A stretch of DNA of 64,000 nt from Dethiosulfovibrio peptidovorans DSM 11002 (GTDB lineage: Bacteria > Synergistota > Synergistia > Synergistales > Dethiosulfovibrionaceae), in assembly GCF_000172975.1 (NCBI RefSeq), contig NZ_ABTR02000001.1, forward strand, positions 2,456,501 to 2,520,500, given 5' to 3'. Position numbers and translations under genes: made by a program. The notes below the pieces were generated by a model that was given only the letters and a program-made list of their open reading frames with translations, did not search any database and was not told the DNA's origin. Positions 33,291-41,654 of the stretch are shown here, piece after piece (position 1 is the stretch's first letter; every line of letters begins with the position of its first letter).

Positions 33291-33396
33291 ACATGTAACA
33301 TCCTACAAGTGGGGGTAAAAGAGCCTACATGGACATGGAACATCTCAGAGAACCGATTCTCTTCGCTGTGTGCCGTTATGGTGGTCCCTTTTTCGG

Positions 33397-33579
33397 CTAT
33401 GAATCCCTTCCTCCCGAATAGAGTATAGTTAATGCAGCAGCTATTGATACTATAGCTACTGCTATAAAGCCCACCACACGAAATACAATCATGAAAATTT
33501 TCGCTATAGTCCCAGTATCAAAAGGCTGCGGATCTGAATTATCGACCACGCTTTCTCGCTCTAATTTTGTATCTTTCAT
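33397..33579 (-). CDS. Small single-span membrane protein, function unknown
   Basis: A 60-residue frame starting at MKDTKLERES. The N-terminal half is polar; residues about 28-53 are a strong hydrophobic segment (IFMIVFRVVGFIAVAIVSIA) followed by a short charged tail. AGGAGGAG lies 5 bases upstream of the ATG, which is why this start is chosen inside a longer open frame. It follows the Synerg-CTERM protein gene on the same strand. The two could be linked, for example in surface anchoring, but no homology supports that. Confidence 0.6.
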   Translation of the reverse strand: MKDTKLERESVVDNSDPQPFDTGTIAKIFMIVFRVVGFIAVAIVSIAAALTILYSGGRDS

Positions 33580-33690
33580 ATTACTCCTCCTAACGTCTAA
33601 GAAACATGCTTTATAAACATAGCAAACGAATCTTAAAATAGGGTTTTTAGCTCTCACATTAGCTGTTGACCCAGTTGAACTGCACCAGAT

Positions 33691-33719
33691 CGGAGAGCGC
33701 CAGAAAATGGCGCTCTCCG
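33691..33719. other. 12-bp perfect hairpin between two minus-strand genes
   Basis: CGGAGAGCGCCA (33691-33702) pairs with TGGCGCTCTCCG (33708-33719) around GAAAA. It lies downstream of the Synerg-CTERM gene and upstream of the 60-residue gene. Without a T-run it is more likely an mRNA 3'-end stabiliser or weak terminator than a strong intrinsic terminator. Confidence 0.55.
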
Positions 33720-33786
33720 TAGCAACTCTAGCTCTGTTTAGGCTTCGGTAACTTAGCCATTCAGGCAAGAGGACTTTTTGATACGG

Positions 33787-36219
33787 TTATTTTTTCTGGA
33801 ACAGGAGCAAAGGCAAGAGCAAGAAAAGTGCCGCTGGGGCAATCCCACCTATAGAGCATCCAGCGCCACCGCTTCCACTGCTTGCGGGAACAGGCTTTGC
33901 GGTATTGATTGCATCGATAGCTTTTTGAATATCCTCTTTTACTGGATCCACCAGTTTATCTATTTCACTCTTATATTCATACCATTTAAACGAATCAAGA
34001 TTCAATAATCCCATGTTCACAAGATCCTGATAGCTATAATTCCTTGAGCCTATCTTTTCCATGATAGTCTGTATCAGATGCTCTTCCGTATCCACAGCAA
34101 AGACGGACCCCGATAGATCCTCGAAGGTTAAACCAGTCCCTGGACGATTGGACACATTTACAACAACGTAGTACTCCCCGTCCTTTTCCTCTACTGTAGC
34201 GAGTCTTTCCGCTACCAAATTTCTCCCGTTGAACATTATCACGCTTTCTTTTGAGGAGATTTTAAGACGGAAGGTCAGGGTGTTATTGGAGACGTTCGCC
34301 ATAAGAGACCTGATCTGGGCCACAGGAAGAGATAAATCAAAGTTATCTCCATCATCAGAGTCATTGTTTTTTATCTGAACAATCACAGGAGTTATAGCCT
34401 GAGAGCCTTCGTATTTAACGGCTATATCCGTCACGTTCTTAGCGTGATCCTTCTTTGCAGGAAACTTTATATCCTTTACATCACCGTCAAGATTCACGGC
34501 AACTATCTCCGCTACTTTATCCTCGCTAAATAATTTCAAAAGATCTCCGTTGCCGTTGACTATGTCTGCTGTCTCACTGGAAGTCATAGGCTTTGCTCCA
34601 CTGTCAGAGCTTATATCTTCATCTTCCAATTTAAAAGGTTCTATATCGGAAGGCTCAACCTTTGGTATCACCGGTGTAACAGGATCGGTATCTAGATATA
34701 CCGTGACAGTCCAATTCAGAAAAGACTTATCTTCTGCGATTATCTTGTAAGAGACGGGGGATGTAAAATCATTAGCGGTTACCCCACTCTCCTGACTTAG
34801 AGATCCAATCTCAGCGGAGGCTCCATCGGAGAGGGTAAAATCAGCCACCAGAGAGGATACATCCGTTCCGCTAGGCATGGTCACGGTGACGGTATGAGCG
34901 GAGCTGTCGATTATAGAGCTCACCTGACCGGGAATAGAGTAGCTGGTTATATCCTTGCCGACCCTTGGAGCTGGGGCAACGTTTACCGTGACTACCCAGT
35001 CTCGAACGCTTTTATCCTCGGCGGTAACTCTATAGGTAACGGGATTCGTAAAGTCGTTGGCGGTCTTTTTGCTTATCTGAGCTACTCCGCCGACCTCAGA
35101 AGAGGCTCCATCGGAGAGGGTAAACTCAGCCACCATAGACGATACATCCGTGCCGCTAGGCATGGTCACGGTGACGGTATGAGCGGAGCTGTCGATTATA
35201 GAGCTCACCTGACCGGGAACAGAGTAACTGGTTATATCCTTGCCGATTCTTGGAGCCGGGGCAACGTTTACCGTGACTACCCAGTTCTGAACGCTTTTAT
35301 CCTCGGCGGTAACTCTATAGGTAACGGGATTCGTAAAGTCGTTGGCGGTCTTTTTGCTTATCTGGGCTACTCCGTCAACCTCAGAAGAGGCTCCACCTGA
35401 GAGGGTAAATTCGGCCACCATAGAGGATACATCCGTTCCGCTAGGCATGGTCACGGTGACGGTATGAGCGGAGCTGTCGATTATAGAACTCACCTGACCG
35501 GGAATAGAGTAACTGGTTATATCCTTGCCGATCCTTGGAGCTGGGGCAACGTTTACCGTGACTACCCAGTCTCGAACGCTTTTATCCTCGGCGGTAACTC
35601 TATAGGTAACGGGATTCGTAAAGTCGTTGGCGGTCTTTTTGCTTATCTGAGCTACTCCGCCGACCTCAGAAGAGGCTCCATCGGAGAGGGTAAACTCAGC
35701 CACCATAGACGATACATCCGTGCCGCTAGGCATGGTCACGGTGACAGTATGAGCGGAGCTGTCAATTATAGAGCTCACCTGACCGGGAATAGAGTACGCA
35801 AGAATTGCTTTTCCGGTCTGCAAAGCTACGGCTGTCGTCGTAAAACTAAACTTACTTTTCCAGGTACTCCCTTTGTTGTCCCTAGCACTAACTTCCCACG
35901 TGTACTTATCCCCCGGGTAAAAGCCGGACGTTTCGAAAGTGATTCTACTTGGCCCTATAGATGAAATACTTCCACTGCTCATGTACGTTCCCTTTTCGTT
36001 TCTTACTTGAATAGTATATCCTGCTATCGGAGTTCCATCCTCGTTGTAACAGCGTGCCCAGGATAACGTTTGGTCCAATGGAACATCGACGGCATTGTCC
36101 GCTGGTATGGGATCTGACGGTTTTTGAGGCTGTGAGAAAGCCGAGGCCCAGGTGGGACAAGAAAATACTGCCACCGCTAGAAAGGCCAACAAGAACAGAC
36201 TTACAAACCTTTTTGTCAT
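33787..36219 (-). CDS. Secreted repeat protein with Synerg-CTERM sorting signal
   Basis: An 810-residue surface or exported protein. Residues 1-26 form a signal peptide (KRF, hydrophobic core, ASA). Residues ~33-130 look like a fibronectin type III-like domain. Residues 136-~513 are four tandem repeats of about 95 residues, each opening with GK..L/T.YSIPGQVSSIIDSS, resembling DUF5018-type beta modules. A region rich in Asp and Val follows. The C-terminus has a Gly/Ser linker, GGAGCS, a hydrophobic stretch and QKK, the Synerg-CTERM pattern thought to direct processing or anchoring with a conserved cysteine. AGAGG precedes the ATG. The binding partner is unknown. Confidence 0.85.
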   Translation of the reverse strand: MTKRFVSLFLLAFLAVAVFSCPTWASAFSQPQKPSDPIPADNAVDVPLDQTLSWARCYNEDGTPIAGYTIQVRNEKGTYMSSGSISSIGPSRITFETSGFYPGDKYTWEVSARDNKGSTWKSKFSFTTTAVALQTGKAILAYSIPGQVSSIIDSSAHTVTVTMPSGTDVSSMVAEFTLSDGASSEVGGVAQISKKTANDFTNPVTYRVTAEDKSVRDWVVTVNVAPAPRIGKDITSYSIPGQVSSIIDSSAHTVTVTMPSGTDVSSMVAEFTLSGGASSEVDGVAQISKKTANDFTNPVTYRVTAEDKSVQNWVVTVNVAPAPRIGKDITSYSVPGQVSSIIDSSAHTVTVTMPSGTDVSSMVAEFTLSDGASSEVGGVAQISKKTANDFTNPVTYRVTAEDKSVRDWVVTVNVAPAPRVGKDITSYSIPGQVSSIIDSSAHTVTVTMPSGTDVSSLVADFTLSDGASAEIGSLSQESGVTANDFTSPVSYKIIAEDKSFLNWTVTVYLDTDPVTPVIPKVEPSDIEPFKLEDEDISSDSGAKPMTSSETADIVNGNGDLLKLFSEDKVAEIVAVNLDGDVKDIKFPAKKDHAKNVTDIAVKYEGSQAITPVIVQIKNNDSDDGDNFDLSLPVAQIRSLMANVSNNTLTFRLKISSKESVIMFNGRNLVAERLATVEEKDGEYYVVVNVSNRPGTGLTFEDLSGSVFAVDTEEHLIQTIMEKIGSRNYSYQDLVNMGLLNLDSFKWYEYKSEIDKLVDPVKEDIQKAIDAINTAKPVPASSGSGGAGCSIGGIAPAALFLLLPLLLFQKK
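34680..35814 (-). repeat. Four tandem 285-bp repeats within the Synerg-CTERM gene
   Basis: Units at about 35530-35814, 35245-35529, 34960-35244 and 34680-34959. The first three are almost identical at DNA level (only scattered substitutions, for example DGASSEVGG against GGASSEVDG); the fourth has diverged in its second half. Such near-identity implies recent duplication or ongoing gene conversion, and the array could change copy number. Confidence 0.85.
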
Positions 36220-36565
36220 GATAAAATACCTCTTTCTTTTTAATTTAGAAGATCTCCTTGTTTAAAGAATTTCAGCTTTAATAAGGTATCTTCCTGCCCT
36301 GTTCTAACACCCCCTTACAGACACTCCAACGACCTAGCTTACTGAGTAGTTACATTTTGTAGATCATATTTTCAGCAGGAATAATTAAACCTTCTACTCA
36401 GCCCTCTTCTGACCTTCAGAAAAGTTGACATTAAAATACTACACCAGGCATACGACATTTTAAGTCGTAGCTACCCTAAATATATATTTAGGCACATCTT
36501 CCGCTCCCTTTCCCCAAGAAAGACTCTCTTGCCCTATAATCTACACACAGAGAGGGGGGCTTCAT
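36220..36565. other. Divergent intergenic region
   Basis: No gene seen. It is AT-rich and separates two divergently transcribed genes. A good -10 box, TATAAT at 36535-36540, lies 25 bases upstream of the aldo/keto reductase start, but no matching -35 was found at the right distance. A promoter for the minus-strand secreted protein gene is expected near 36230-36300 but not assigned. Confidence 0.5.
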
Positions 36566-37597
36566 TTGGAAAAGATGATTTTAGGAAGGACAGGGCTTTC
36601 CGTCACCAGAAGCGGCTTCGGCGCTCTTCCGGTACAGAGGATTCCGCTTGAGGATGCGGCAGAGCTGTTGAGGGAGGCGTTCGAGAAGGGGATCAACTAC
36701 TTCGACACCGCCAGGGCCTACACGGACAGCGAGGAAAAGATCGGAAAGGCGTTGTCGGACGTTCGAGACAGCATCGTTATATCCACCAAAAGCCACGCCA
36801 CGACGCCCCAGGAGCTCAGGGAGCACGTGGAGACCAGTCTGGCGACGATGAAGACCGACTACGTGGACATACTGCAGTTTCACAATCCGAAGAAGGTTTT
36901 TCTGCCCGGCGGAGAGGACGGCATGTACGACGCCCTGGCGGAGCTGAAAGAAGAGGGAAAGGTTCGTTTCATAGGCTACACCAACCACAGCCTGGACAGG
37001 GCGATGGAGGCGGTTCGCTCGGGATATTACGACACGGTACAGTTTCCCCTGAACCATCTGTCGGCCCAGAGGGACGTGGAGCTGGTGGAGGAATGCTCGA
37101 AAAGGAACGTCGGGTTCATCGCCATGAAGGGTATGTCCGGCGGGCTTATCACCGACGCCAGATTATCCTTCGCCTTTTTGAGACAGTTCGATAACGTGGT
37201 ACCCATATGGGGAATGCAGAAAAAGTCGGAGCTGGAACAGTTTCTCGAGCTGGAAGCGGCTCCTCCGTCGCTGGAGGAGCTCCAGGATCTCATAGACGAG
37301 GACAGAAAGGCACTTTCCGGCGATTTCTGCCGTTCATGCGGCTATTGTCTGCCCTGCCCCGCCGGAATAGACATTCCTCAGGCGGCCAGGATGTCACTTC
37401 TGTTGGGCAGGATGCCCTGGCAGCCCTTCATGTCCGACGAGTGGCGTGACAAGATGGAAAAGATAGAGGACTGCATACACTGCGATCACTGTAAGAACCA
37501 TTGTCCTTACGGCCTGGATACCCCGGAGCTGCTCAGGAAAAACCTCGTCTTCTACAGAGAGTTCTACAGGGAAAAAGCCGGCAAGAAACTACCTTAA
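36566..37597 (+). CDS. Aldo/keto reductase with C-terminal 4Fe-4S domain
   Basis: A 343-residue protein. The N-terminal barrel has YFDTARAYTDSEEKIGKAL (catalytic Asp and Tyr), STKSHA (Lys) and LQFHNP (His), as in aldo/keto reductases. The C-terminal ~80 residues have ferredoxin-like cysteines: CRSCGYCLPCPAGID and CIHCDHCKNHCPYGLD. This fused form (COG1453 type) is frequent in anaerobes; its substrate is not known. The TTG at 36566 is preferred because GAGGGGGG lies 6 bases upstream; an ATG at 36575 would be too far. The 3' end overlaps the convergent GGDEF-EAL gene by 9 bases. Confidence 0.88.
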   Translation: MEKMILGRTGLSVTRSGFGALPVQRIPLEDAAELLREAFEKGINYFDTARAYTDSEEKIGKALSDVRDSIVISTKSHATTPQELREHVETSLATMKTDYVDILQFHNPKKVFLPGGEDGMYDALAELKEEGKVRFIGYTNHSLDRAMEAVRSGYYDTVQFPLNHLSAQRDVELVEECSKRNVGFIAMKGMSGGLITDARLSFAFLRQFDNVVPIWGMQKKSELEQFLELEAAPPSLEELQDLIDEDRKALSGDFCRSCGYCLPCPAGIDIPQAARMSLLLGRMPWQPFMSDEWRDKMEKIEDCIHCDHCKNHCPYGLDTPELLRKNLVFYREFYREKAGKKLP

Positions 37598-39349
37598 GGA
37601 GGGCTGAAGGGAACCGAAGCCACGAGAAAACAGATCGGCTACGGCCTCTTCCGGCACGGGGCGGCTGTAGAGAAAGCCCTGCGCCGACACACAGCCTATG
37701 CGGAGGAGCAGATCTCTCTGTTCCTCCGTCTCCACTCCTTCGGCTATCACCCTAAGCCCTCTCGCATCGGCGAGGGCCACGACGCTCTTCACTATAGCCT
37801 CGTTCAACGGTGGAGCCTCTTTACCAGGCATGAAGGATCGGTCTATCTTGAGGATGTCCACGTCGAAACGGGCCATATAGGCGAGAGACGAGTATCCCGT
37901 TCCGAAATCGTCTATGGCGAGGGAGACGCCCAGTTCTTTCAGACTCTCCAACATACTGCAGCTTCTGTCCAGGTCTTTCATCAGGGTCGACTCGGTCAGC
38001 TCCAGCTCCAGAAGTTCCGGAGGAAATCCCGTTTCCTCCAGGATTCGGTCTACCATGAGGACGAAGTCGTCCTGTTGAACCTGTTTCGCCGATATATTAA
38101 CGGCCAGGGGAACTCTAAGTCCCTCCTTCAGCCAGAGTGCCCCTCTACGACAGGCCTTCTCCATAACCCATCGTCCCAGATCAACTATGAGGCCTGTTTC
38201 CTCAGCGGCCGGTATGAAAAGCTCGGGAGAGCGATCTTCCTCTCCGTCTTTCCAACGACAGAGGGCCTCAAACCCCAAGACCTCTCCGGAGGACATGTCC
38301 ACCTTTGGCTGATATGCCAGAGACAGCCCCGACTCTCTCGCAAGAGAGTCGGCGAGGCGACGTTCCATGCCTATACGCTCCCGAAAAGAGACCCCCATTA
38401 CGTCGTCGAAGAAGACTATCTTTCGTCCCGATTTCTTAGCCTCGTACATGGCTATATCGGCATGGCCGAAAAGATCTTCCCAGGTGATGCCGTGATCAGG
38501 ATAGACGGAGATTCCCACCGAGGCGCCTATGGATATATGGGCCCTTTCAGAAAGCTTGAACGGCCCATCCATGCAGTCCAATATCGATTTACCCACCGAG
38601 TAGGCGTCGCAGTAATCGTCGGAATATATCATGACTCCGAACTCGTCGCCGCCAAGACGGGATACCATGGAGGAGGGATCGAGCGCCCTGGAGATGCGGT
38701 CTGCCACGCAACGGAGCAACTCGTCGCCTATGGCGTGTCCTAAGGTATCGTTCACGTTTTTGAACCGGTCCAGATCGATGTAAAGAATCGAGAAGGGCTC
38801 ACCCCTCTTTACCCTGAAGCGGCCTTCCCTCACGAAAGACACCCTGTTGGGAAGGTCGCACAGTTCATCTCGAAAGGCCAGACGGCGGACCTTCGCCTCA
38901 ACCTCGGCCTGTTTCGTGACGTCCCGATATATGCCGTAGAAACCGACGAGTTTTCGGTCCACCTCTATGGGGCACCCGAAGATCATTACCTTTATGATCT
39001 CTCCGTCGCCTCTGAGGCGGGTTCCCTCTAACTCTACTTTTTTATCTTCTAATATCCTTCGGTTTATCGCCAGCCCCTCGTCCACCCTGTCGGGGGGAAG
39101 AATCATCTCGTCCAGTTTTTTACCCAGCAGGTCTTTTCTTGAAAAACGGAATATACCGAGAAAGGCGTCGTTGACGTCCACTACTTTCTCGTTCGGGTCC
39201 AGCAGGACCACTCCGTCCGGCAGGGTCTGAAAGAGTCTCTTCAGGGATATTCTGTCCTTACGGTTTACCGTTTCGGCCGGTATCGCCTTTTTTATCGCCT
39301 TCTCGAAAAGCGAACGAACGAGAGAGACGATCTTCGCTACTCCAGCCAT
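37589..39349 (-). CDS. PAS-GGDEF-EAL protein, cyclic-di-GMP turnover
   Basis: A 586-residue protein. A PAS domain comes first (LPDGVVLLDPNEKVVDVND, about residues 40-150). A diguanylate cyclase domain follows with an intact RLGGDEFGV. The EAL phosphodiesterase domain shows LGFEALCRW, NISAKQ, ELTES, DDFGTGYSSL, KIDRSF and EGVETEEQ, so the key metal and catalytic residues appear present. Both synthesis and breakdown of c-di-GMP are thus possible. No membrane segment is evident, so it is probably cytosolic. The start overlaps the preceding aminotransferase gene by 13 bases, making it the likely last gene of the thr transcript. Confidence 0.92.
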   Translation of the reverse strand: MAGVAKIVSLVRSLFEKAIKKAIPAETVNRKDRISLKRLFQTLPDGVVLLDPNEKVVDVNDAFLGIFRFSRKDLLGKKLDEMILPPDRVDEGLAINRRILEDKKVELEGTRLRGDGEIIKVMIFGCPIEVDRKLVGFYGIYRDVTKQAEVEAKVRRLAFRDELCDLPNRVSFVREGRFRVKRGEPFSILYIDLDRFKNVNDTLGHAIGDELLRCVADRISRALDPSSMVSRLGGDEFGVMIYSDDYCDAYSVGKSILDCMDGPFKLSERAHISIGASVGISVYPDHGITWEDLFGHADIAMYEAKKSGRKIVFFDDVMGVSFRERIGMERRLADSLARESGLSLAYQPKVDMSSGEVLGFEALCRWKDGEEDRSPELFIPAAEETGLIVDLGRWVMEKACRRGALWLKEGLRVPLAVNISAKQVQQDDFVLMVDRILEETGFPPELLELELTESTLMKDLDRSCSMLESLKELGVSLAIDDFGTGYSSLAYMARFDVDILKIDRSFMPGKEAPPLNEAIVKSVVALADARGLRVIAEGVETEEQRDLLLRIGCVSAQGFLYSRPVPEEAVADLFSRGFGSLQPSLR

Positions 39350-40170
39350 CTCGGGATGTTCTCTCGGTAGAGCTTCCTTATCCTACCGGTAACTTCTCCG
39401 GGATCGCCGTCCCCCACCGTTATGTCCCCTACCTGAACGACCGGCATTATTTCCTTCACCGATCCGGTTATAAAGGCCTCCTGGGCCTCGGACAGCTCCT
39501 CCAGAGACGGAACCCGCAGCTCCAGGTCGATCTCGTTTTCCGTCAGTATCTGAAGGAGAAGAGATCGGGTGGTTCCGGCTAGAACCACGTCGTCCGGAGC
39601 GGTTACGACCTTTCCGTCTTTTATCATGAAGAAACTGCTGTGTCCCGCCTCGGTTATTCCGCCCCCTGGACAGTAAAGCACTTCAAGGGCCCCGGGATCG
39701 ACGCTGTTTTTTGCCAAGGCGGCACTGTAGTCTATGCTTTTCGCCGAAGGCATCAGCCTAGCTCTGTCCAGGGGAAAAAGCCGGACTCCCTTGACGTAAA
39801 GCTCCTTATCGGGAAGAACCAGGTCCTGAAAGGAAACGAAATAACGGGGATCGGGGAAACGACATCCGTCCACGAAATTATCTCCTCCGGTTATGTAGAA
39901 GTTCACCAGAACCTCTCCGTCTCCATCCATCCGGCCGATTCCCTCTCTGACTATGGATTTCATAGCCTCCACTCCAAGCTTGTTCTCTATTCCCAGGGCC
40001 GAAGCGGATTTCAAGAGTCTCTCCAGATGATAGGTCATCATCATGGGCCTTCTGCCGTAGGTCCTGACGAGATCGAAGACTCCTATGCCTCGAAGTATTA
40101 TGTGATCCGAGAGAGGAAGAGCGGCACGATCAAAGGGAAGGAAGTTTCCGTCCATATAGCAAAGTCTCAA
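39337..40170 (-). CDS. Class IV PLP aminotransferase (branched-chain/D-amino-acid type)
   Basis: A 277-residue fold-type IV enzyme. The N-terminus YMDGNFLPFDRAALPLSDH and RGIGVFDLVRTY match the family. The PLP lysine is in SAKSIDY, and GGGITEAGHSSFFMI carries the conserved Thr-Glu. Branched-chain aminotransferase, D-alanine aminotransferase and aminodeoxychorismate lyase share these features; sequence alone does not decide between them. A TTG start at 40170 is supported by GGAGGG 7 bases upstream. It lies 63 bp after the ACT protein gene, with a possible internal -10 (TACAAT) in the gap. Confidence 0.8.
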   Translation of the reverse strand: MRLCYMDGNFLPFDRAALPLSDHIILRGIGVFDLVRTYGRRPMMMTYHLERLLKSASALGIENKLGVEAMKSIVREGIGRMDGDGEVLVNFYITGGDNFVDGCRFPDPRYFVSFQDLVLPDKELYVKGVRLFPLDRARLMPSAKSIDYSAALAKNSVDPGALEVLYCPGGGITEAGHSSFFMIKDGKVVTAPDDVVLAGTTRSLLLQILTENEIDLELRVPSLEELSEAQEAFITGSVKEIMPVVQVGDITVGDGDPGEVTGRIRKLYRENIPRWLE

Positions 40171-40233
40171 ATCGATCCCTCCAAAGGTCTATGTAAACTT
40201 TCATAGCACTCCCGGTATTGTACCTCAAAAAAT

Positions 40234-40704
40234 TCAGGAATCGAACCTTTTCTTGAGAATATCCAACGCCTCTTCCGATCTGGATTTAGCCAGGATGCAA
40301 CACAGAGATTCTGGAGTCTCCACTATCATCTCCAGGTTTATGCCCCTCTCGGCCAGGGCGGAAAAGACGTCGGACAGCAGTTCGGGACGGCCGGAAAAGC
40401 CCTTTCCATAAAGGGCCACTCGACATATTTCTGTATCGAAGGTCACCCCCTGGGCGCCTATTTCGCCGGGCATCTTGCGACAGACGTCTATGGCCTCTCC
40501 TATGCGGGAGTCCTTTATCAGAAAGGCTATGTCGTTTACGTCTCCTCTCATGACGCTCTGGATGACCATCTCGACTGGTACCTGAGCCTCTTTAAGGGCG
40601 GAAAAAAGATGGGCCGCTATGCCGGGACGATCGGGAACCCCCAGCACCGCCACTTTAGCGACATCGACGTCGCAGACGATGGTATCTATGGAAAAACCGG
40701 ACAT
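40234..40704 (-). CDS. Stand-alone aspartokinase-type ACT-domain protein
   Basis: About 156 residues, with two ACT modules and no kinase domain. VAVLGVPDRPGIAAHLFSAL with EMVIQSV, then VALYGKGFSGRPELLSDVF with NLEMIVE, closely resemble the regulatory C-terminal half of aspartokinase (the part that binds threonine or lysine). It sits 20 bases after thrB, so a threonine-sensing or regulatory role is likely. It may serve as a separate regulatory subunit for an aspartokinase encoded elsewhere, as the beta subunit does in some lineages. The ATG at 40704 is chosen because the upstream extension is inside thrB and unrelated. Confidence 0.78.
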   Translation of the reverse strand: MSGFSIDTIVCDVDVAKVAVLGVPDRPGIAAHLFSALKEAQVPVEMVIQSVMRGDVNDIAFLIKDSRIGEAIDVCRKMPGEIGAQGVTFDTEICRVALYGKGFSGRPELLSDVFSALAERGINLEMIVETPESLCCILAKSRSEEALDILKKRFDS

Positions 40705-40724
40705 TTCATAGACATCTCCTCTCT

Positions 40725-41654
40725 TCAAAGGGTTTTGAAATCCGACGTCGTTTCGACCGATGCTCCGTAACGATCGACGTCCAATACGAAAAACCGGGAG
40801 TGAACTCCGGCCTCGGCAAAAATCCGGCACATAGGCCTGGCGAGCTTTTCAGGAGACCATCTGGTGAAGGCCACCATGGTAGGGCCGGATCCGCTTATTG
40901 CCACGCCGTCGCATCCGGGAATTTCCCTCAAGGTCTCGAGAATTTTTTCCCCTCCGGGAAAAAGCTTCGACCGAAATGGCTGGTGAATACGGTCCCCTAC
41001 CGCCCATGAGAGATTTTCCCACTTTCCAGTGGCCCAGGAAGCGGCTAAAAGAGCGGAACGGCCCAGGTTGAAAACAGCGTCTTCCATAGGGACATACTTA
41101 GGCAAAGCCGCTCTCGCCTGAGAGGTAGGGACCCTCACGTCGGGAACGGCCACCACGGCGGTCATCTCCTCCTCTCCGCAGGGGAGCCTTACGTAGCGCA
41201 GGTCTCCATCGAGCCAGCAGCTGACCACGAAACCGCCCAGACAGCAGGGAACCACGTTGTCCGGGTGTCCCTCCAACTCTACCATGAGGGGCAGAAGTTC
41301 TTCCTTGGAAAGGGGCTCGTCTCTGAGCTCGTTCGCCACCATAACTCCTCCGACTATGGCGGAGGAGGAGCTTCCCAACCCTCGACAAAACGGGATCGCG
41401 TTGAGGCTCAGCAGATCCAGCCCGGGGGGGGCTATTCCCCATCTCCGACAGGTGGCCTCGTAGGCCAGGACGAATCCGTTTTCCTCCGGTTTTTCCGCCT
41501 CGCCAGCCCCTTCGCCCAAGACCTCTATTTTGTAGATTCCTCTTTCAAGAAATCCTTTGACCTTGAAAACGTTGTAAAACCCCAGTGCCAAGCCGATGGA
41601 GTCGTACCCCGACCCCATGTTGGCGCTGGTGGCTGGGACCCTTACGGATATCAT
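40725..41654 (-). CDS. thrB: Homoserine kinase
   Basis: About 309 residues of the GHMP kinase family. It starts VRVPATSANMGSGYDSIGLAL, carries the phosphate-binding PFCRGLGSSSSAIVGG and ends with the GVAISGSGPTMVAF motif. It phosphorylates homoserine for ThrC. The ATG at 41654 overlaps the thrC stop (ATGA), so the two are coupled. The longer frame from 41684 lies within thrC. Third element of the T-box-controlled operon. Confidence 0.95.
   Translation of the reverse strand: MISVRVPATSANMGSGYDSIGLALGFYNVFKVKGFLERGIYKIEVLGEGAGEAEKPEENGFVLAYEATCRRWGIAPPGLDLLSLNAIPFCRGLGSSSSAIVGGVMVANELRDEPLSKEELLPLMVELEGHPDNVVPCCLGGFVVSCWLDGDLRYVRLPCGEEEMTAVVAVPDVRVPTSQARAALPKYVPMEDAVFNLGRSALLAASWATGKWENLSWAVGDRIHQPFRSKLFPGGEKILETLREIPGCDGVAISGSGPTMVAFTRWSPEKLARPMCRIFAEAGVHSRFFVLDVDRYGASVETTSDFKTL

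Larger units (their letters stand above)
32989..33396. other. Non-coding region upstream of brxF
   Basis: No gene is credible here. It contains a small palindrome (CCGAT/ATCGG near 33023-33039), a 13-bp inverted repeat at 33125-33155 and the right copy of the island-flanking repeat at 33174-33290. A clear -35/-10 pair for brxF was not found. A short peptide string readable at both island ends is explained by the shared repeat, not by a gene. Confidence 0.6.

Noticed and set aside
34680-35814. CRISPR-like array
   Set aside because: The repeats are 285 bp, in frame, and encode protein modules; there are no short spacers and no cas genes.
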